A stretch of DNA of 64,000 bases. Origin: Chloroflexi bacterium 44-23. Lineage in GTDB: Bacteria; Chloroflexota; Anaerolineae; Anaerolineales; Anaerolineaceae. Location: the NCBI GenBank assembly GCA_001899005.1, contig MKUW01000007.1, forward strand, positions 124,001 to 188,000. The letters run 5' to 3'. Positions 36,473 through 45,707 of this stretch are shown piece after piece. Numbering within the stretch: the first letter of the stretch is position 1; each line of letters starts with the position of its first letter. The notes beneath the pieces were generated by a model. It made no database searches. It saw only the letters and a program-made list of their open reading frames with translations, and was not told where the DNA came from. Position numbers and translations under genes: made by a program.

Positions 36473-37684
36473 TCAAACCTGAGCCTTTTGAAATATTTCC
36501 ATAAGAGATAATCTTTTTCCGTAGCGCAACAGTCCTAATCGAAAAGCTCTTCCAGCCAGCCAAAGCGAAAATATGGCGATTAATACCAATATTAAAATAG
36601 TCGCAGTGATTTGCCAGAATGGTACTGAAGAAAGTGCAACTCTTAAAGGCAGGATTACTGGTGCTGTAAAAGGAAAAATGCTTAAGAAAACTGAAAATGG
36701 ACTGTTTGGGTTGGCCATAATTGATCCGATGAACCAAAAAGGTATAACGATTGGAATGGTGAATAAACTGGCAATTTGTTGGGCTTCTTTTATTTCAGAA
36801 GAAGAGGCTCCGATGGCGGCCATCATAGCGGCAACCATTACAAATGCCGGCAGAAAAGTAAGGATCATTATTACCAGAAAATATGTGTCAATATGTCCTG
36901 CCTCCAGTGAAGGAAAAGATTGTAATGCAAAATGAACTGCAAGCGCTCCGAATAAGATCCAGGTAATAATTTGAGTCAGTCCAACACTTAAATTACCGAT
37001 AACCTTGCCAACCATCAACTGGGTAGGCGAGATTGAAGTTACAATAATCTCCATCGTCCGATTTTCTTTTTCTTCAACCATTGCCTGTAAAAGATAGCCG
37101 CCGCTTATATTCACCGCCAGCATAAATAATATACCGGCAACAATGGGCAGAGCAATCCCAAGAATATTCGTGCTGCTGCGCTCTCGCCCGCCTTCAATTG
37201 CTTTAATTTCAACGTCGGGGCCTTCCAGTACTCTTTCAGCTATTTTTTGATCATAATTGCGCAGAAGGTTGGTGCGTAAAAAAAGCCGGAAATCACTCGT
37301 TACATTTGAATCAGGAATTTTCTTGGACACTAACTTGCTTTTACCTGTATCGAGATAATCAGCCGGGAGAACAAAAAATGCCTGTATCTTCTCCTCATCG
37401 AGGGCGGTTTGCGCGGCTTGCTCCGAATCATAAGCAATTATTTTAAGCGGCTTATCAAACACTCCCTTATCTTTACCATCAAGCATGATTGGATTCGCCA
37501 AAAATTGTGAGTTATCGACATAACCAATCGGCGTATTGTCAATCGTGAAAATGACAGACAAAAAACTGATTCCCATAATTACAAGAATAAATAATGGAAC
37601 GCTCAATAGTGCCACAATGAAACGTTTTTGTTTTACATGGCGAAGATACTCGTATTTAAGCACCAACCATGCCTTAAGCATCAT
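36473..37684 (-). CDS. ABC-2 type exporter permease, paralogue
   Basis: A 403-residue permease with the same topology as its downstream neighbour: N-terminal helix, large external domain and C-terminal helical bundle with EEKENRTMEIIVTSISPTQLMVGKVIG. The start is one of two adjacent ATGs (37684 or 37681), with GGAG just upstream, overlapping the ATPase stop. The two permeases probably form a heterodimer. EVENRTMEI-type motifs place both in the COG1668 group. Confidence 0.88.
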   Translation of the reverse strand: MMLKAWLVLKYEYLRHVKQKRFIVALLSVPLFILVIMGISFLSVIFTIDNTPIGYVDNSQFLANPIMLDGKDKGVFDKPLKIIAYDSEQAAQTALDEEKIQAFFVLPADYLDTGKSKLVSKKIPDSNVTSDFRLFLRTNLLRNYDQKIAERVLEGPDVEIKAIEGGRERSSTNILGIALPIVAGILFMLAVNISGGYLLQAMVEEKENRTMEIIVTSISPTQLMVGKVIGNLSVGLTQIITWILFGALAVHFALQSFPSLEAGHIDTYFLVIMILTFLPAFVMVAAMMAAIGASSSEIKEAQQIASLFTIPIVIPFWFIGSIMANPNSPFSVFLSIFPFTAPVILPLRVALSSVPFWQITATILILVLIAIFSLWLAGRAFRLGLLRYGKRLSLMEIFQKAQV

Positions 37685-38588
37685 GCTCTCCACTTTTGGT
37701 TACAACTTGAATAAAAATTTCATCCAGAGAGGGAGAGGATATCTCAAATTGTTTCAAGATAATATTTTGTGACAGCAAATATTGCAATATTTGCTGTGGA
37801 CTAACGCCCTCTGCGAGATGCGCTTTGTAAATAAGGTTGCCATTTTCCGAATTAATGCTGTTTATCCCAGGGATTTGGGTGGGTAATGGGCTTTCTGTCC
37901 GTAAAATAATCTCATTACCAGAGAATTGTTCCCTGATTTCTGATAATTTTCCATATAATACTGTTTTTCCGCGATCGATCAAAACGATGCGGTCACATAA
38001 TTGCTCAACCTGATACATCTGATGGGTGGACATGACGATCGTTTTTCCAAGTTTGGCTTGCTCGCGCAGCAAATCCTTCACCATTTGAGTATTGACCGGA
38101 TCCAACGCTGAAAAAGGCTCATCGATGATTATTAATTCAGGATCATGCACCAAAGTAGTAATGAGCTGAGCCTTTTGTTGCATTCCCTTGCTGAGTTCTT
38201 TAACTTTCTTCTTGCGATAATCGCTTAAATTGAATTGGTCCAAATATTCACTTATGCGCTCTTGACTTTTTTTCTCATTCATCCCCTTGAGGGTAGCCAA
38301 ATAAACCAGGCATTTCTCCAGGGTAACCTCTTGATAAAGACCTCGTTCTTCTGGTAAGTAACCAATACGGTTTTTCATGGCTTCGGTCATCGCACCGCCG
38401 AAAATGGATACCTTGCCATGATCCGGCTTGAAAATATCCAAAATAATGCGAATGGAAGTCGTCTTTCCGGCACCATTTGGCCCCAAAAGGCCGAAAACTC
38501 CGCCAGGTTCGACGTTAAAAGAAACCCCGTCTACTGCTTTTTTTGTTCCGAAACTCTTTGAAATATTATCGACGACAATTGTGCTCAT
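37674..38588 (-). CDS. ABC exporter ATPase (NatA-like)
   Basis: A 304-residue ATP-binding subunit. Walker A GPNGAGKTTS, Q-loop in RIGYLPEERGLYQEVT, signature KELSKGMQQKAQL, Walker B LIIIDEPFSALDPVN, and H-loop STHQM. A C-terminal extension of about 85 residues after the NBD is typical of NatA/CcmA-type exporters. It drives the two permeases downstream. Copy 3 of the palindromic repeat lies 118 bp upstream. Confidence 0.93.
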   Translation of the reverse strand: MSTIVVDNISKSFGTKKAVDGVSFNVEPGGVFGLLGPNGAGKTTSIRIILDIFKPDHGKVSIFGGAMTEAMKNRIGYLPEERGLYQEVTLEKCLVYLATLKGMNEKKSQERISEYLDQFNLSDYRKKKVKELSKGMQQKAQLITTLVHDPELIIIDEPFSALDPVNTQMVKDLLREQAKLGKTIVMSTHQMYQVEQLCDRIVLIDRGKTVLYGKLSEIREQFSGNEIILRTESPLPTQIPGINSINSENGNLIYKAHLAEGVSPQQILQYLLSQNIILKQFEISSPSLDEIFIQVVTKSGEHDA

Positions 38589-38705
38589 AGGACCCTCTGA
38601 CTGGATATGATACGAATAGATCTACGTAATTTGATCGTAAAAAGTTGCGTGCACATCTTTGATTTGTGCACTAAAACCAGCCGTATGATAGCATATTTTG
38701 TTTCA

Positions 38706-38785
38706 TTTCAAAAATTTAGGACAGAGTGTTTTTAGGCGGGCGTTCGCCCGCCTAAAAACACTCCTCAACTCCATTTTATAAGAAG
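38706..38785 (+). repeat. Palindromic intergenic repeat, family 1, copy 3
   Basis: The core at 38724-38763 has 19-bp arms with a two-base centre; it differs from copy 2 by one central base. The flanks (TTTCAAAAATTTAGGACA and CCTCAACTCCATTTTATA) match copy 2. It lies between the divergent exporter ATPase and the broken RHS gene. The rest of 38589-39129 shows no gene and no clear promoter. Confidence 0.92.
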
Positions 38786-39129
38786 CCACCATCTTTTTAA
38801 GAAGGTGAGGCCAGATTATAAGGCCTATTGCCTTAGGTGAGAGCTGGTAGTTGTCATATTCTTAATTGAAAAAAAGTCTGACCTTCGTTTGTCTATCAAA
38901 AACGATAATCAGGCAATTCCAAGATAATTTTTACCTGAAGAAAAAAGCTCATTTTCTAGTTTTTCACGGCCAGCTACAGTTAAATTAAAATCTGAATAAG
39001 TCTGCAAATTGGTCCTTTACAAAGCCAAAAATTTTCTGTATATTGATAGTAATCCAAAGAACAGTTTCAAGAAATCAAATAATCAAATAATTTAGTGGTT
39101 TATGCAAAATTGATTGTTGGGAGGATAAA

Positions 39130-40639
39130 ATGAAGGCAATCAACCGTGTATATATTTGGTTTTGTTTGGTCGTAATTGTTACTATGTTATTTAATCCAAT
39201 GGCATCGGGAAATATTGTGATTGCCAAGTCAGTTAGTCAGAATAAACAATTACCATTAATAGGGTCTTCTAATTTTACCTTTAATTCAAGCCTGGGTTTC
39301 TCAGAATCTTTGGAAGAACCCATAACTGATTATGATGAAATAATGGCTCAAAGGGTTGCTTTTGCACCGCAGCCAGTCGAACCTCCCCATATAAAAATGA
39401 GGCTTATACCCTCGCTCATAATTATGGGCGAACCTTTCACCGTTGAGTGGGAAATTAATGATTTTTTCTGAATACCAGAATGCATCAAATTTACAGGATT
39501 TGTATTTGCTGTTTGAGCCAACGAAAGCAGTTCAAATCGCAGAAAATTTGAACTTGCCCGATGATTCGAAGCTTACTTCTCAAGGATTAATTATGCCTCT
39601 CAAATTCGGGAATGGTCAAATGAGCTGGGTTGCTGATCCACAAGATATGGCTAAAGATGAGCCGAACTATCTTTCCTTACGGCTCATGAATGGGGAGAAA
39701 GAAATTACTTCCAATGCAGTTTTATTAGCAGAAGCAAAGTACCACGTGGATGACAAAACTGGCGGAGAAATTGATTATCAGAATGGATTAATGAAAGTAA
39801 GTATTCCAGGGAAAGCAATTTCAGAAAATCTACTGCTGGATATTCGCCCACCTACCCCCACACCCAGCGAAATGCCGGCAATGACAGAGACGCCATCGCC
39901 TACCGAGGCACCCCAAGCGACTAAGATTCCCACGCCAGAAGAGACAGTAGAAGAAGGAATGGCAGGGGAGGAGACCCCAACCCAAGAAGAGACAGTCATC
40001 GATGAAGAGGATGCGTTATTGGTCAAATCTCCAACCCTATTTTTTTCTTCAGCAATTTACGTTTACGATGGTGACAATAAATTGGTAAAATCAGTTGTAA
40101 ACGATATTACTACCTATTACCCTTATCAACACTTTATCAAAGCGGAAGTTCCCCTGCCACGTCATGTTATCACCACCACACACAAAATGTATTTTGGCGG
40201 GTCTACAATGTTTGCAGAACGGTCAACCATAGATGGGGCGGAAAGTCACATTTCCTGGCTCCTCAGTGACCACCTCGGGTCTACTTCGATTACCGTGCGA
40301 GCGAATGGAACGAAAAGTGCCGAATTGCGCTACTCTGCATTCTCCTTTGCACTGCGTGCTTTGGAGTGCTACGCAGGTGAAACCAAGTATATGAGTGGCA
40401 CCACCCCTACTGACTACCGCTACATCCCTCCTTCGCCGGTTGCAACCGACTCAGGGGACTTCGCCGGTCAACTGCAGCAGGAGGCAATAAACCTCTATTA
40501 CTACAGCGCCAGGTGGTACGACCCGAAGTTAGGCGTGTTTACGCAGGCGGATACGAACAAACCCACCGGGACCGATCCACAGAGTTGGGACCGGTATGCA
40601 TATGTCAAGAATAATCCATTAAAGCCCACTGTTCCGTAG
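39130..40639 (+). pseudogene. Frameshifted, C-terminally truncated RHS-repeat surface protein
   Basis: Two reading frames make one protein. 39130-39471 encodes a signal-like N-terminus and ends FTVEWEINDFF. 39443-40639 continues in the +1 frame. Removing one T from the T6 run at 39462-39467 joins them as WEINDFSEYQNASNLQDLY. After a Thr/Pro/Glu-rich spacer (PPTPTPSEMPAM and similar), the C-terminus is an RHS-associated core: LLSDHLGSTSITV, YYYSARWYDPKLGVFTQADT and PQSWDRYAYVKNNPL. It stops at KPTVP where homologues read KYTDPSG and continue into a variable toxin tip. There is no YD-repeat barrel and no tip, so it is a remnant of a polymorphic-toxin-like or wall-associated protein. GGGAGGA precedes the start. 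The frameshift could be a sequencing error in the homopolymer. Confidence 0.75.
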
Positions 40640-40650
40640 TCCTCTATACA

Positions 40651-41922
40651 TTACTCTTTCACGTAGGGTTCTCCATCAGCAGCCGGCATCTGCCCTCTCC
40701 CGACAATGCCAGCCAGAACGACCATGGTGGTAATATAAGGCGCCATACTCATGAATTGAGGTGGTATATAGCTTCCTAAAATAGCAAGTTTGGTGGCGAT
40801 TGAATCGGCAAAACCAAATAATAAACCAGCTCCAAAAGATCCTATCGGGGTCCAGTTTCCAAAAATCATGGCAGCCAGACCGATGAATCCTTTTCCGGCT
40901 GTCATCATTTTATCAAATCGACCTACGGAACCAAGTGTGAAAAATGCGCCTCCGAAACCTGCTACAGCACCACCCAATAAAACAGCCATGTAACGGGTGC
41001 GGATGACGTTGATTCCGAGCGTATCTGCCGCTTTGGGGTGTTCTCCAACTGCGCGCAATCGTAAACCCCAGCGAGTCTTAAAAATGGAAATTTGCAGGAC
41101 GGCCAGCAAAATGAACATTGCATAGACAAACATATTTTGATTAAATAGGATTGGTCCAATTACCGGAATATCTGCCAATATAGGGATTGGTAAGCGCGGG
41201 AATATCGGGGGATTGTTCAGGCTTTGATTCACTTGCAGAATTTTTTGAGAAATATAGGTTGTAAGTCCGGTTGCAAAAATATTGATAACCGTACCAGAAA
41301 CGATTTGATTAATTTTATATTTAATGGAGAGTACGGCGTGCAGAGCTGCCATTAACACGCTGGCTAAAATTGCAGCGATAAGCCCTATAAGAAGGCTGTT
41401 CGTAACCGATCCAACCAGAGCGCCGACCATTGAGCCCATTAACATCATACCTTCGATGGCGATATTCACCACTCCAGATCGTTCACATAATACACCGGAA
41501 AAAGCACCCAAAGTGATGGGAACAGAAAGCAAGACAGCGCCACTCAACATGCCGCCTAAATTTAAAGAGCGACCTTCGGCAGCCCAGGCAAGGAAGGCGA
41601 AGATGAATAACGCAACGACAATGCCCAAAACCACATTGGTTGCCTTTTTAAAACCGACAAAAATTTGGTAAACAGCAGCGAGGAAGGTGATGACTGTTAA
41701 AACGATCATCGTCGAAAATCCCGGTAAAACCCAATCCGGTGCTAAACCCCGATCAATTCCCCCGGGGTTCATCACAAAAGTGGTCTTAAGTGCCGGGTCA
41801 CTTTTTAGGGCAAACAGTACTAGTATTAACATCGATAATGCCAGAAAAACAAGGCCCATAACAACTCTTCGAACCGGGGTAGCTGTCTCTACTTTTTTTC
41901 TTTGGATAACTGTAGTTGCCAT
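40651..41922 (-). CDS. BMP-type nucleoside ABC transporter permease (second)
   Basis: A 423-residue inner-membrane permease of the BPD_transp_2 family (YufQ/NupQ-like). About nine to ten helices, with the cytoplasmic loop TRWGLRLRAVGEHPKAADTLGINV that contacts the ATPase. I place the start at the ATG at 41922, 5 nt after the stop of the other permease; a TTG at 41943 would overlap it. It is last of the ATPase-permease-permease operon. Substrate class is inferred from the BMP-family binding protein at 45708. Confidence 0.88.
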   Translation of the reverse strand: MATTVIQRKKVETATPVRRVVMGLVFLALSMLILVLFALKSDPALKTTFVMNPGGIDRGLAPDWVLPGFSTMIVLTVITFLAAVYQIFVGFKKATNVVLGIVVALFIFAFLAWAAEGRSLNLGGMLSGAVLLSVPITLGAFSGVLCERSGVVNIAIEGMMLMGSMVGALVGSVTNSLLIGLIAAILASVLMAALHAVLSIKYKINQIVSGTVINIFATGLTTYISQKILQVNQSLNNPPIFPRLPIPILADIPVIGPILFNQNMFVYAMFILLAVLQISIFKTRWGLRLRAVGEHPKAADTLGINVIRTRYMAVLLGGAVAGFGGAFFTLGSVGRFDKMMTAGKGFIGLAAMIFGNWTPIGSFGAGLLFGFADSIATKLAILGSYIPPQFMSMAPYITTMVVLAGIVGRGQMPAADGEPYVKE

Positions 41923-41927
41923 GGTAC

Positions 41928-43205
41928 CTACTTCCCTCCCCAACTTCCAACAAAGGCTGCTTTCTCATCTTCAGCTTTTGGCGGTTTTAATCGATAAATG
42001 CTGCGAATGATGGCAGGGGCAGCGACAAACATTAAGATTAAAGCCTGCAAAATGGAAATAATATCAATTGGGATCCTGGTGGTAACCATCATGCGTGTGG
42101 CGCCATTTCTCAAGGTGCCAAACAATATGGCTGCCAGAACAACCCCCACTGGGTGACTATTACCAATCAATGCCAGTGCGATCGAATCATATCCATATCC
42201 AGCGGAAAGGCCGATGGCCATTGAACGGTTTATCGCAAGTATTTGATTAGCACCGGCCAGTCCGGCCAACGCCCCTGAGAGTGACATCGCTAGTATTGTA
42301 TTTTTTGCAATGTTCATACCAGCATATTTGGCCGCACGCGGATTTGCACCAACTGTTCTCAGATTGAACCCCCAGGTTGTTTTAAATAAAAGCCAATAGA
42401 CCAATCCGGCCGCTCCCAATGCGATGAAAAAGCCAAGATGAAAACGGATGGGCTGTTTAAAAAATTGCGGAATCTCCGCTGATTTTTCTATTATTGGGCT
42501 GACTGGCATTCTGCCAGAATCGGGCCGCGTCATCGGCCCGGTCAGCAGCCACTCAGTAAAACGGAAAGCAATCCAATTCATCATAATCGTATTAATAACT
42601 TCATGCCCGCCGGTTTTGGCTTTTAACCAACCCGGGATGAAGCCCCAAAATGCACCGCCTAAAGCTCCCGCTAGGAGCGCAAGAGGCATATGAATAATTG
42701 CCGGTAGACCTTTGATGGAATAGCCTACAAAAGTGGATGCTGCAGCGCCAATGAATAATTGTCCCTCGACACCGATATTAAACAATCCGGCTCTAAAACC
42801 CAATGCGACTGCCAGACCTGCGAATATGTAAGGGGTAGAAACAACCAGACTTTCAAGAAAAGGGTTGAAAGCACGCCGAATTTCTAGTTGATCGCCACTG
42901 ATTAAAGCCTGTACCATTGCGGCCGGGTTGCCAATGGCTCCCTGGAACAGTGCCAAATAACTTTTTGATACAATTTCCCATGAGGTCGCTAAACCGGAAC
43001 CAAATGAAATTTGGAAGGCAGAATAGACTTCCCCGCTGGTAACAATAATAAAAAGTGCCCCCAGAATTAAGCCGGTTAAAAGTGCCAGCCCTGGGATTAC
43101 AAGTGCACTCCAAAAGGATTTCTTTTTGGTTGCACTCGCCAGGATGTTGGTACTTATTTCTTCAATTGAAACGGCTGGTTTGGTTTTATCGGTCTCGTTT
43201 TTCAA
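41928..43205 (-). CDS. BMP-type nucleoside ABC transporter permease (first)
   Basis: A 425-residue permease of the YufP/NupP type, with about nine helices. The coupling segment is TTWGFNLRTVGANPRAAKYAGMNI, and LFNIGVEGQLFIGAAASTF is characteristic. It starts with TTG overlapping the ATPase stop as TTGA, so translation is coupled. It pairs with the following permease to form the membrane channel. Confidence 0.9.
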   Translation of the reverse strand: MKNETDKTKPAVSIEEISTNILASATKKKSFWSALVIPGLALLTGLILGALFIIVTSGEVYSAFQISFGSGLATSWEIVSKSYLALFQGAIGNPAAMVQALISGDQLEIRRAFNPFLESLVVSTPYIFAGLAVALGFRAGLFNIGVEGQLFIGAAASTFVGYSIKGLPAIIHMPLALLAGALGGAFWGFIPGWLKAKTGGHEVINTIMMNWIAFRFTEWLLTGPMTRPDSGRMPVSPIIEKSAEIPQFFKQPIRFHLGFFIALGAAGLVYWLLFKTTWGFNLRTVGANPRAAKYAGMNIAKNTILAMSLSGALAGLAGANQILAINRSMAIGLSAGYGYDSIALALIGNSHPVGVVLAAILFGTLRNGATRMMVTTRIPIDIISILQALILMFVAAPAIIRSIYRLKPPKAEDEKAAFVGSWGGK

Positions 43206-44773
43206 TTTTGTACCCCATCAGTAGTCGCTAATTTAATGCTTTCTTTACTAGCGGAAGAATTATCAGGTGTAATTCCTGCCATCCAAAGACCAATTTCCTC
43301 TTTAGTTACTTCATTTGCATCCAAAATTGTCAGAATTTTTCCGCGGTACATAACAGCGATCCTATCGGAGAGTTGCATAATTTCATCAAGTTCCGGTGAC
43401 ACGAGCATTATGGCACAAGCTTCGTCCCGTTTTTGAATAATTCGGGTGTGGATATATTCTATGGAGCCCACATCCAACCCGCGGGTAGGCTGTGAAGCCA
43501 CCAGAAATTGAATCGGGCGCGAAAGTTCGCGGGCAATAATGACCTTCTGTTGGTTACCTCCTGAAAGTGAACCAACATTTGTTTGGGCACTGGGTGTACG
43601 GATATCGAAATCTTCGATTTGATGTTGGGCGGAACGGATGATTTCCGGATAGTTCAGGTTGATGCCTTTTGCAAAAGGGGGCTTATAGTACGTGCAAAGG
43701 ACTAAATTTTCATAAATTGGAAAGCTGAGAACGAGACCATCCTTTTGACGATCTTCCGGCACATGCGCTACGCCAAGTTCCGTAATATGACGAGGTTTGG
43801 CGTTGGCGATATCCTCTCCCAGCAGCTCAATTTTCCCGGTTAAGATGGAGCGTAAACCGGTGATCGCTTCTACCAATTCGGTTTGTCCATTTCCTTGAAC
43901 ACCGGCAATTCCAAGGATTTCACCAGCCTTAATCTCAAAAGAAACATCATCCACGGCTATTTGTTTTAATTGATCAAGTACAAAGAGATTGCTTATCTGG
44001 ATTACGGTTTTCCCTGGTTTGGCTTCATTTTTGTGGACATCCAGTTCCACAGCTCGTCCGACCATCATGGCAGCCAATTTTTCTTGATCAGCTTCTTGAG
44101 GGGTGGTTTCTCCAACAATTTTTCCACGCCTGATCACCATAATGCGGTCGGCTACATCCATCACCTCACGTAATTTATGGGTAATGAAAATTATCGATTT
44201 GCCTTGTTTGACCAGCTCGTGCATGATGATAAAGAGTTCATTTGCTTCCTGTGGAGTTAATACGGCAGTAGGTTCATCGAAAATCAAAATGTCTGCTTCT
44301 CGATAAAGCAATTTTATAATCTCAACCCGTTGTTGAACTCCGACCGGCAAATCCCGAACGTAAGAAGATGGATCCACTTCCAAACCGTATTGTTCAGAAA
44401 TTGTCTTAATTTTTGTGGCAGCCGTTTGTTCGTCTAAAAAACCACCCATTTTGGTGGTTTCATCGCCCAGCATGACGTTTTCGGTGACGGAAAAAACGGG
44501 GATGAGCATAAAATGTTGGTGAACCATTCCAATGCCCACATTAATGGCATCCGTTGGAGAATGCACTTCGATTTCCTTGCCATTTACCCAAATTTCTCCT
44601 TCCGTTGGTTGGTACAAACCATAAAGGATATTCATTAGGGTAGTTTTTCCGGCACCGTTTTCACCCAACAGTACGAGAATTTCACCTTTGTTGAGGGTCA
44701 GGCTTACCTGATCGTTTGCCAATACACCAGGAAACCGTTTGGTAATTCCCTTTAGTTCCAAGACAGGAGCCAT
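43202..44773 (-). CDS. BMP-type nucleoside ABC transporter ATPase (two NBDs)
   Basis: A 523-residue protein with two tandem ATP-binding domains, as in sugar and nucleoside importers (YufO/NupO/RbsA type). NBD1: LLGENGAGKTTLMNIL, DLPVGVQQRVEI, ILIFDEPTAVLTPQE. NBD2: GVQGNGQTELVEAI (Walker A without the final GKT, usual for this second site), LSGGNQQKVIIARELS, and ASQPTRGLDVGS in place of a normal Walker B Asp-Glu. Unequal sites are a family trait. GGAG precedes the start. A 934-bp gap with two family-2 repeats separates it from the binding-protein gene. Confidence 0.93.
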   Translation of the reverse strand: MAPVLELKGITKRFPGVLANDQVSLTLNKGEILVLLGENGAGKTTLMNILYGLYQPTEGEIWVNGKEIEVHSPTDAINVGIGMVHQHFMLIPVFSVTENVMLGDETTKMGGFLDEQTAATKIKTISEQYGLEVDPSSYVRDLPVGVQQRVEIIKLLYREADILIFDEPTAVLTPQEANELFIIMHELVKQGKSIIFITHKLREVMDVADRIMVIRRGKIVGETTPQEADQEKLAAMMVGRAVELDVHKNEAKPGKTVIQISNLFVLDQLKQIAVDDVSFEIKAGEILGIAGVQGNGQTELVEAITGLRSILTGKIELLGEDIANAKPRHITELGVAHVPEDRQKDGLVLSFPIYENLVLCTYYKPPFAKGINLNYPEIIRSAQHQIEDFDIRTPSAQTNVGSLSGGNQQKVIIARELSRPIQFLVASQPTRGLDVGSIEYIHTRIIQKRDEACAIMLVSPELDEIMQLSDRIAVMYRGKILTILDANEVTKEEIGLWMAGITPDNSSASKESIKLATTDGVQN

Positions 44774-45008
44774 TTTTTCTCCGGGGAAAAATATTGGATA
44801 AAAGATAATAATTACTGAAATAAATCGAATTCCTGAAAACTATTGATATTTTACCATATTGGTTTTTGAATATCCATTGAGAAGATGCAGGACTTTTGTT
44901 AAGTCTTTCTTGTTTTGTCAAACAAGCAGCGGCTCAGTTTTAAGGTGACGTTTTCATGTAATCCAATTAAATTATTTTGATACTTTAATTAAAAAGCAAT
45001 GACAACTA

Positions 45009-45165
45009 ATGGGCGAAGCATCCGCGATGGGTATGTTTTTGAAGGATGGAATGCTTACCCGGATGCTTCGCCCTTACAGGAGATTTCACGTGAAAGAGAC
45101 ATAATACCCCTCGGAAGGAAAGCCTTTTGATTTTTTTCTCAAGTTAGTTCGTACCACGCCACATA
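45009..45165 (+). repeat. Hairpin repeat, family 2, copy B
   Basis: GGGCGAAGCATCC (45011-45023) pairs with GGATGCTTCGCCC (45061-45073), a perfect 13-bp stem with a 37-nt loop. It is followed by TTACAGGAGATTTCACGTGA, then CTCGGAAGGAAAGCC with a TTTTGATTTTTTT tail that looks like an intrinsic terminator. Tandem with copy C at a 186-bp offset. Confidence 0.92.
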
Positions 45166-45194
45166 TTTAAGGTATGAGTCGGGGTAGTCGGCTG

Positions 45195-45350
45195 ATGGGC
45201 GAAGCATCCGCGATGGGTATGTTTTTACAGGATAGAATGCTATCTTGGATGCTTCGCCCTTACAGGAGATCTCATGTGAAAGAGACATAATACCCCTCGG
45301 AAGGAAAGCCTTTTGATTTTTTTTCTCAAGTTAGTTCGTAACGCACCACT
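45195..45350 (+). repeat. Hairpin repeat, family 2, copy C
   Basis: GGGCGAAGCATCC (45197-45209) pairs with GGATGCTTCGCCC (45247-45259). The tail is nearly identical to copy B, ending in GGAAGGAAAGCC, a T8 run, CTCAAGTTAGTTCGTAACGC. From 45351 to 45654 I see no gene or signal. Confidence 0.92.
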
Positions 45351-45654
45351 TTTTTATGTTATCAAAAGACGGAATGAAACCCTCGATGAAGCTATTCTGC
45401 CCCATGTACAAAAGATTGCCTCGTAGCACTCGCAATCACACCTAAGCCAGCAAAGGTCTGTAAGCAGGCGAATGCTTAAAATTTTTAACGTTGAAAAATG
45501 ACTTTGTAAAACCAGGATGATCGTTGGAAAATCACCGTCATTCATCCGCTAATCATTTTGCGGGACTCGCAATTGTGCGACCAGCGATTATTAAATTAAA
45601 TTGCTCACAGAGAAGTATTCTTTAGAATTTTTGAAACAAAAAATCCATTGGATT

Positions 45655-45691
45655 AAAAAAACAAGGAGTGGTCACCACTCCTTGTTTTTTA
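45655..45691. terminator. Terminator of the BMP lipoprotein gene (bidirectional)
   Basis: ACAAGGAGTGGT (45661-45672) pairs with ACCACTCCTTGT (45674-45685), flanked by A-run and T-run, so it can act in both directions. Confidence 0.85.
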
Positions 45692-45707
45692 ATCGTCTTT
45701 AAGTTAT

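Noticed and set aside
45354..45545. 63-residue minus-strand frame in the repeat-rich gap
   Set aside because: No ribosome-binding site, no recognisable composition, next to repeats.
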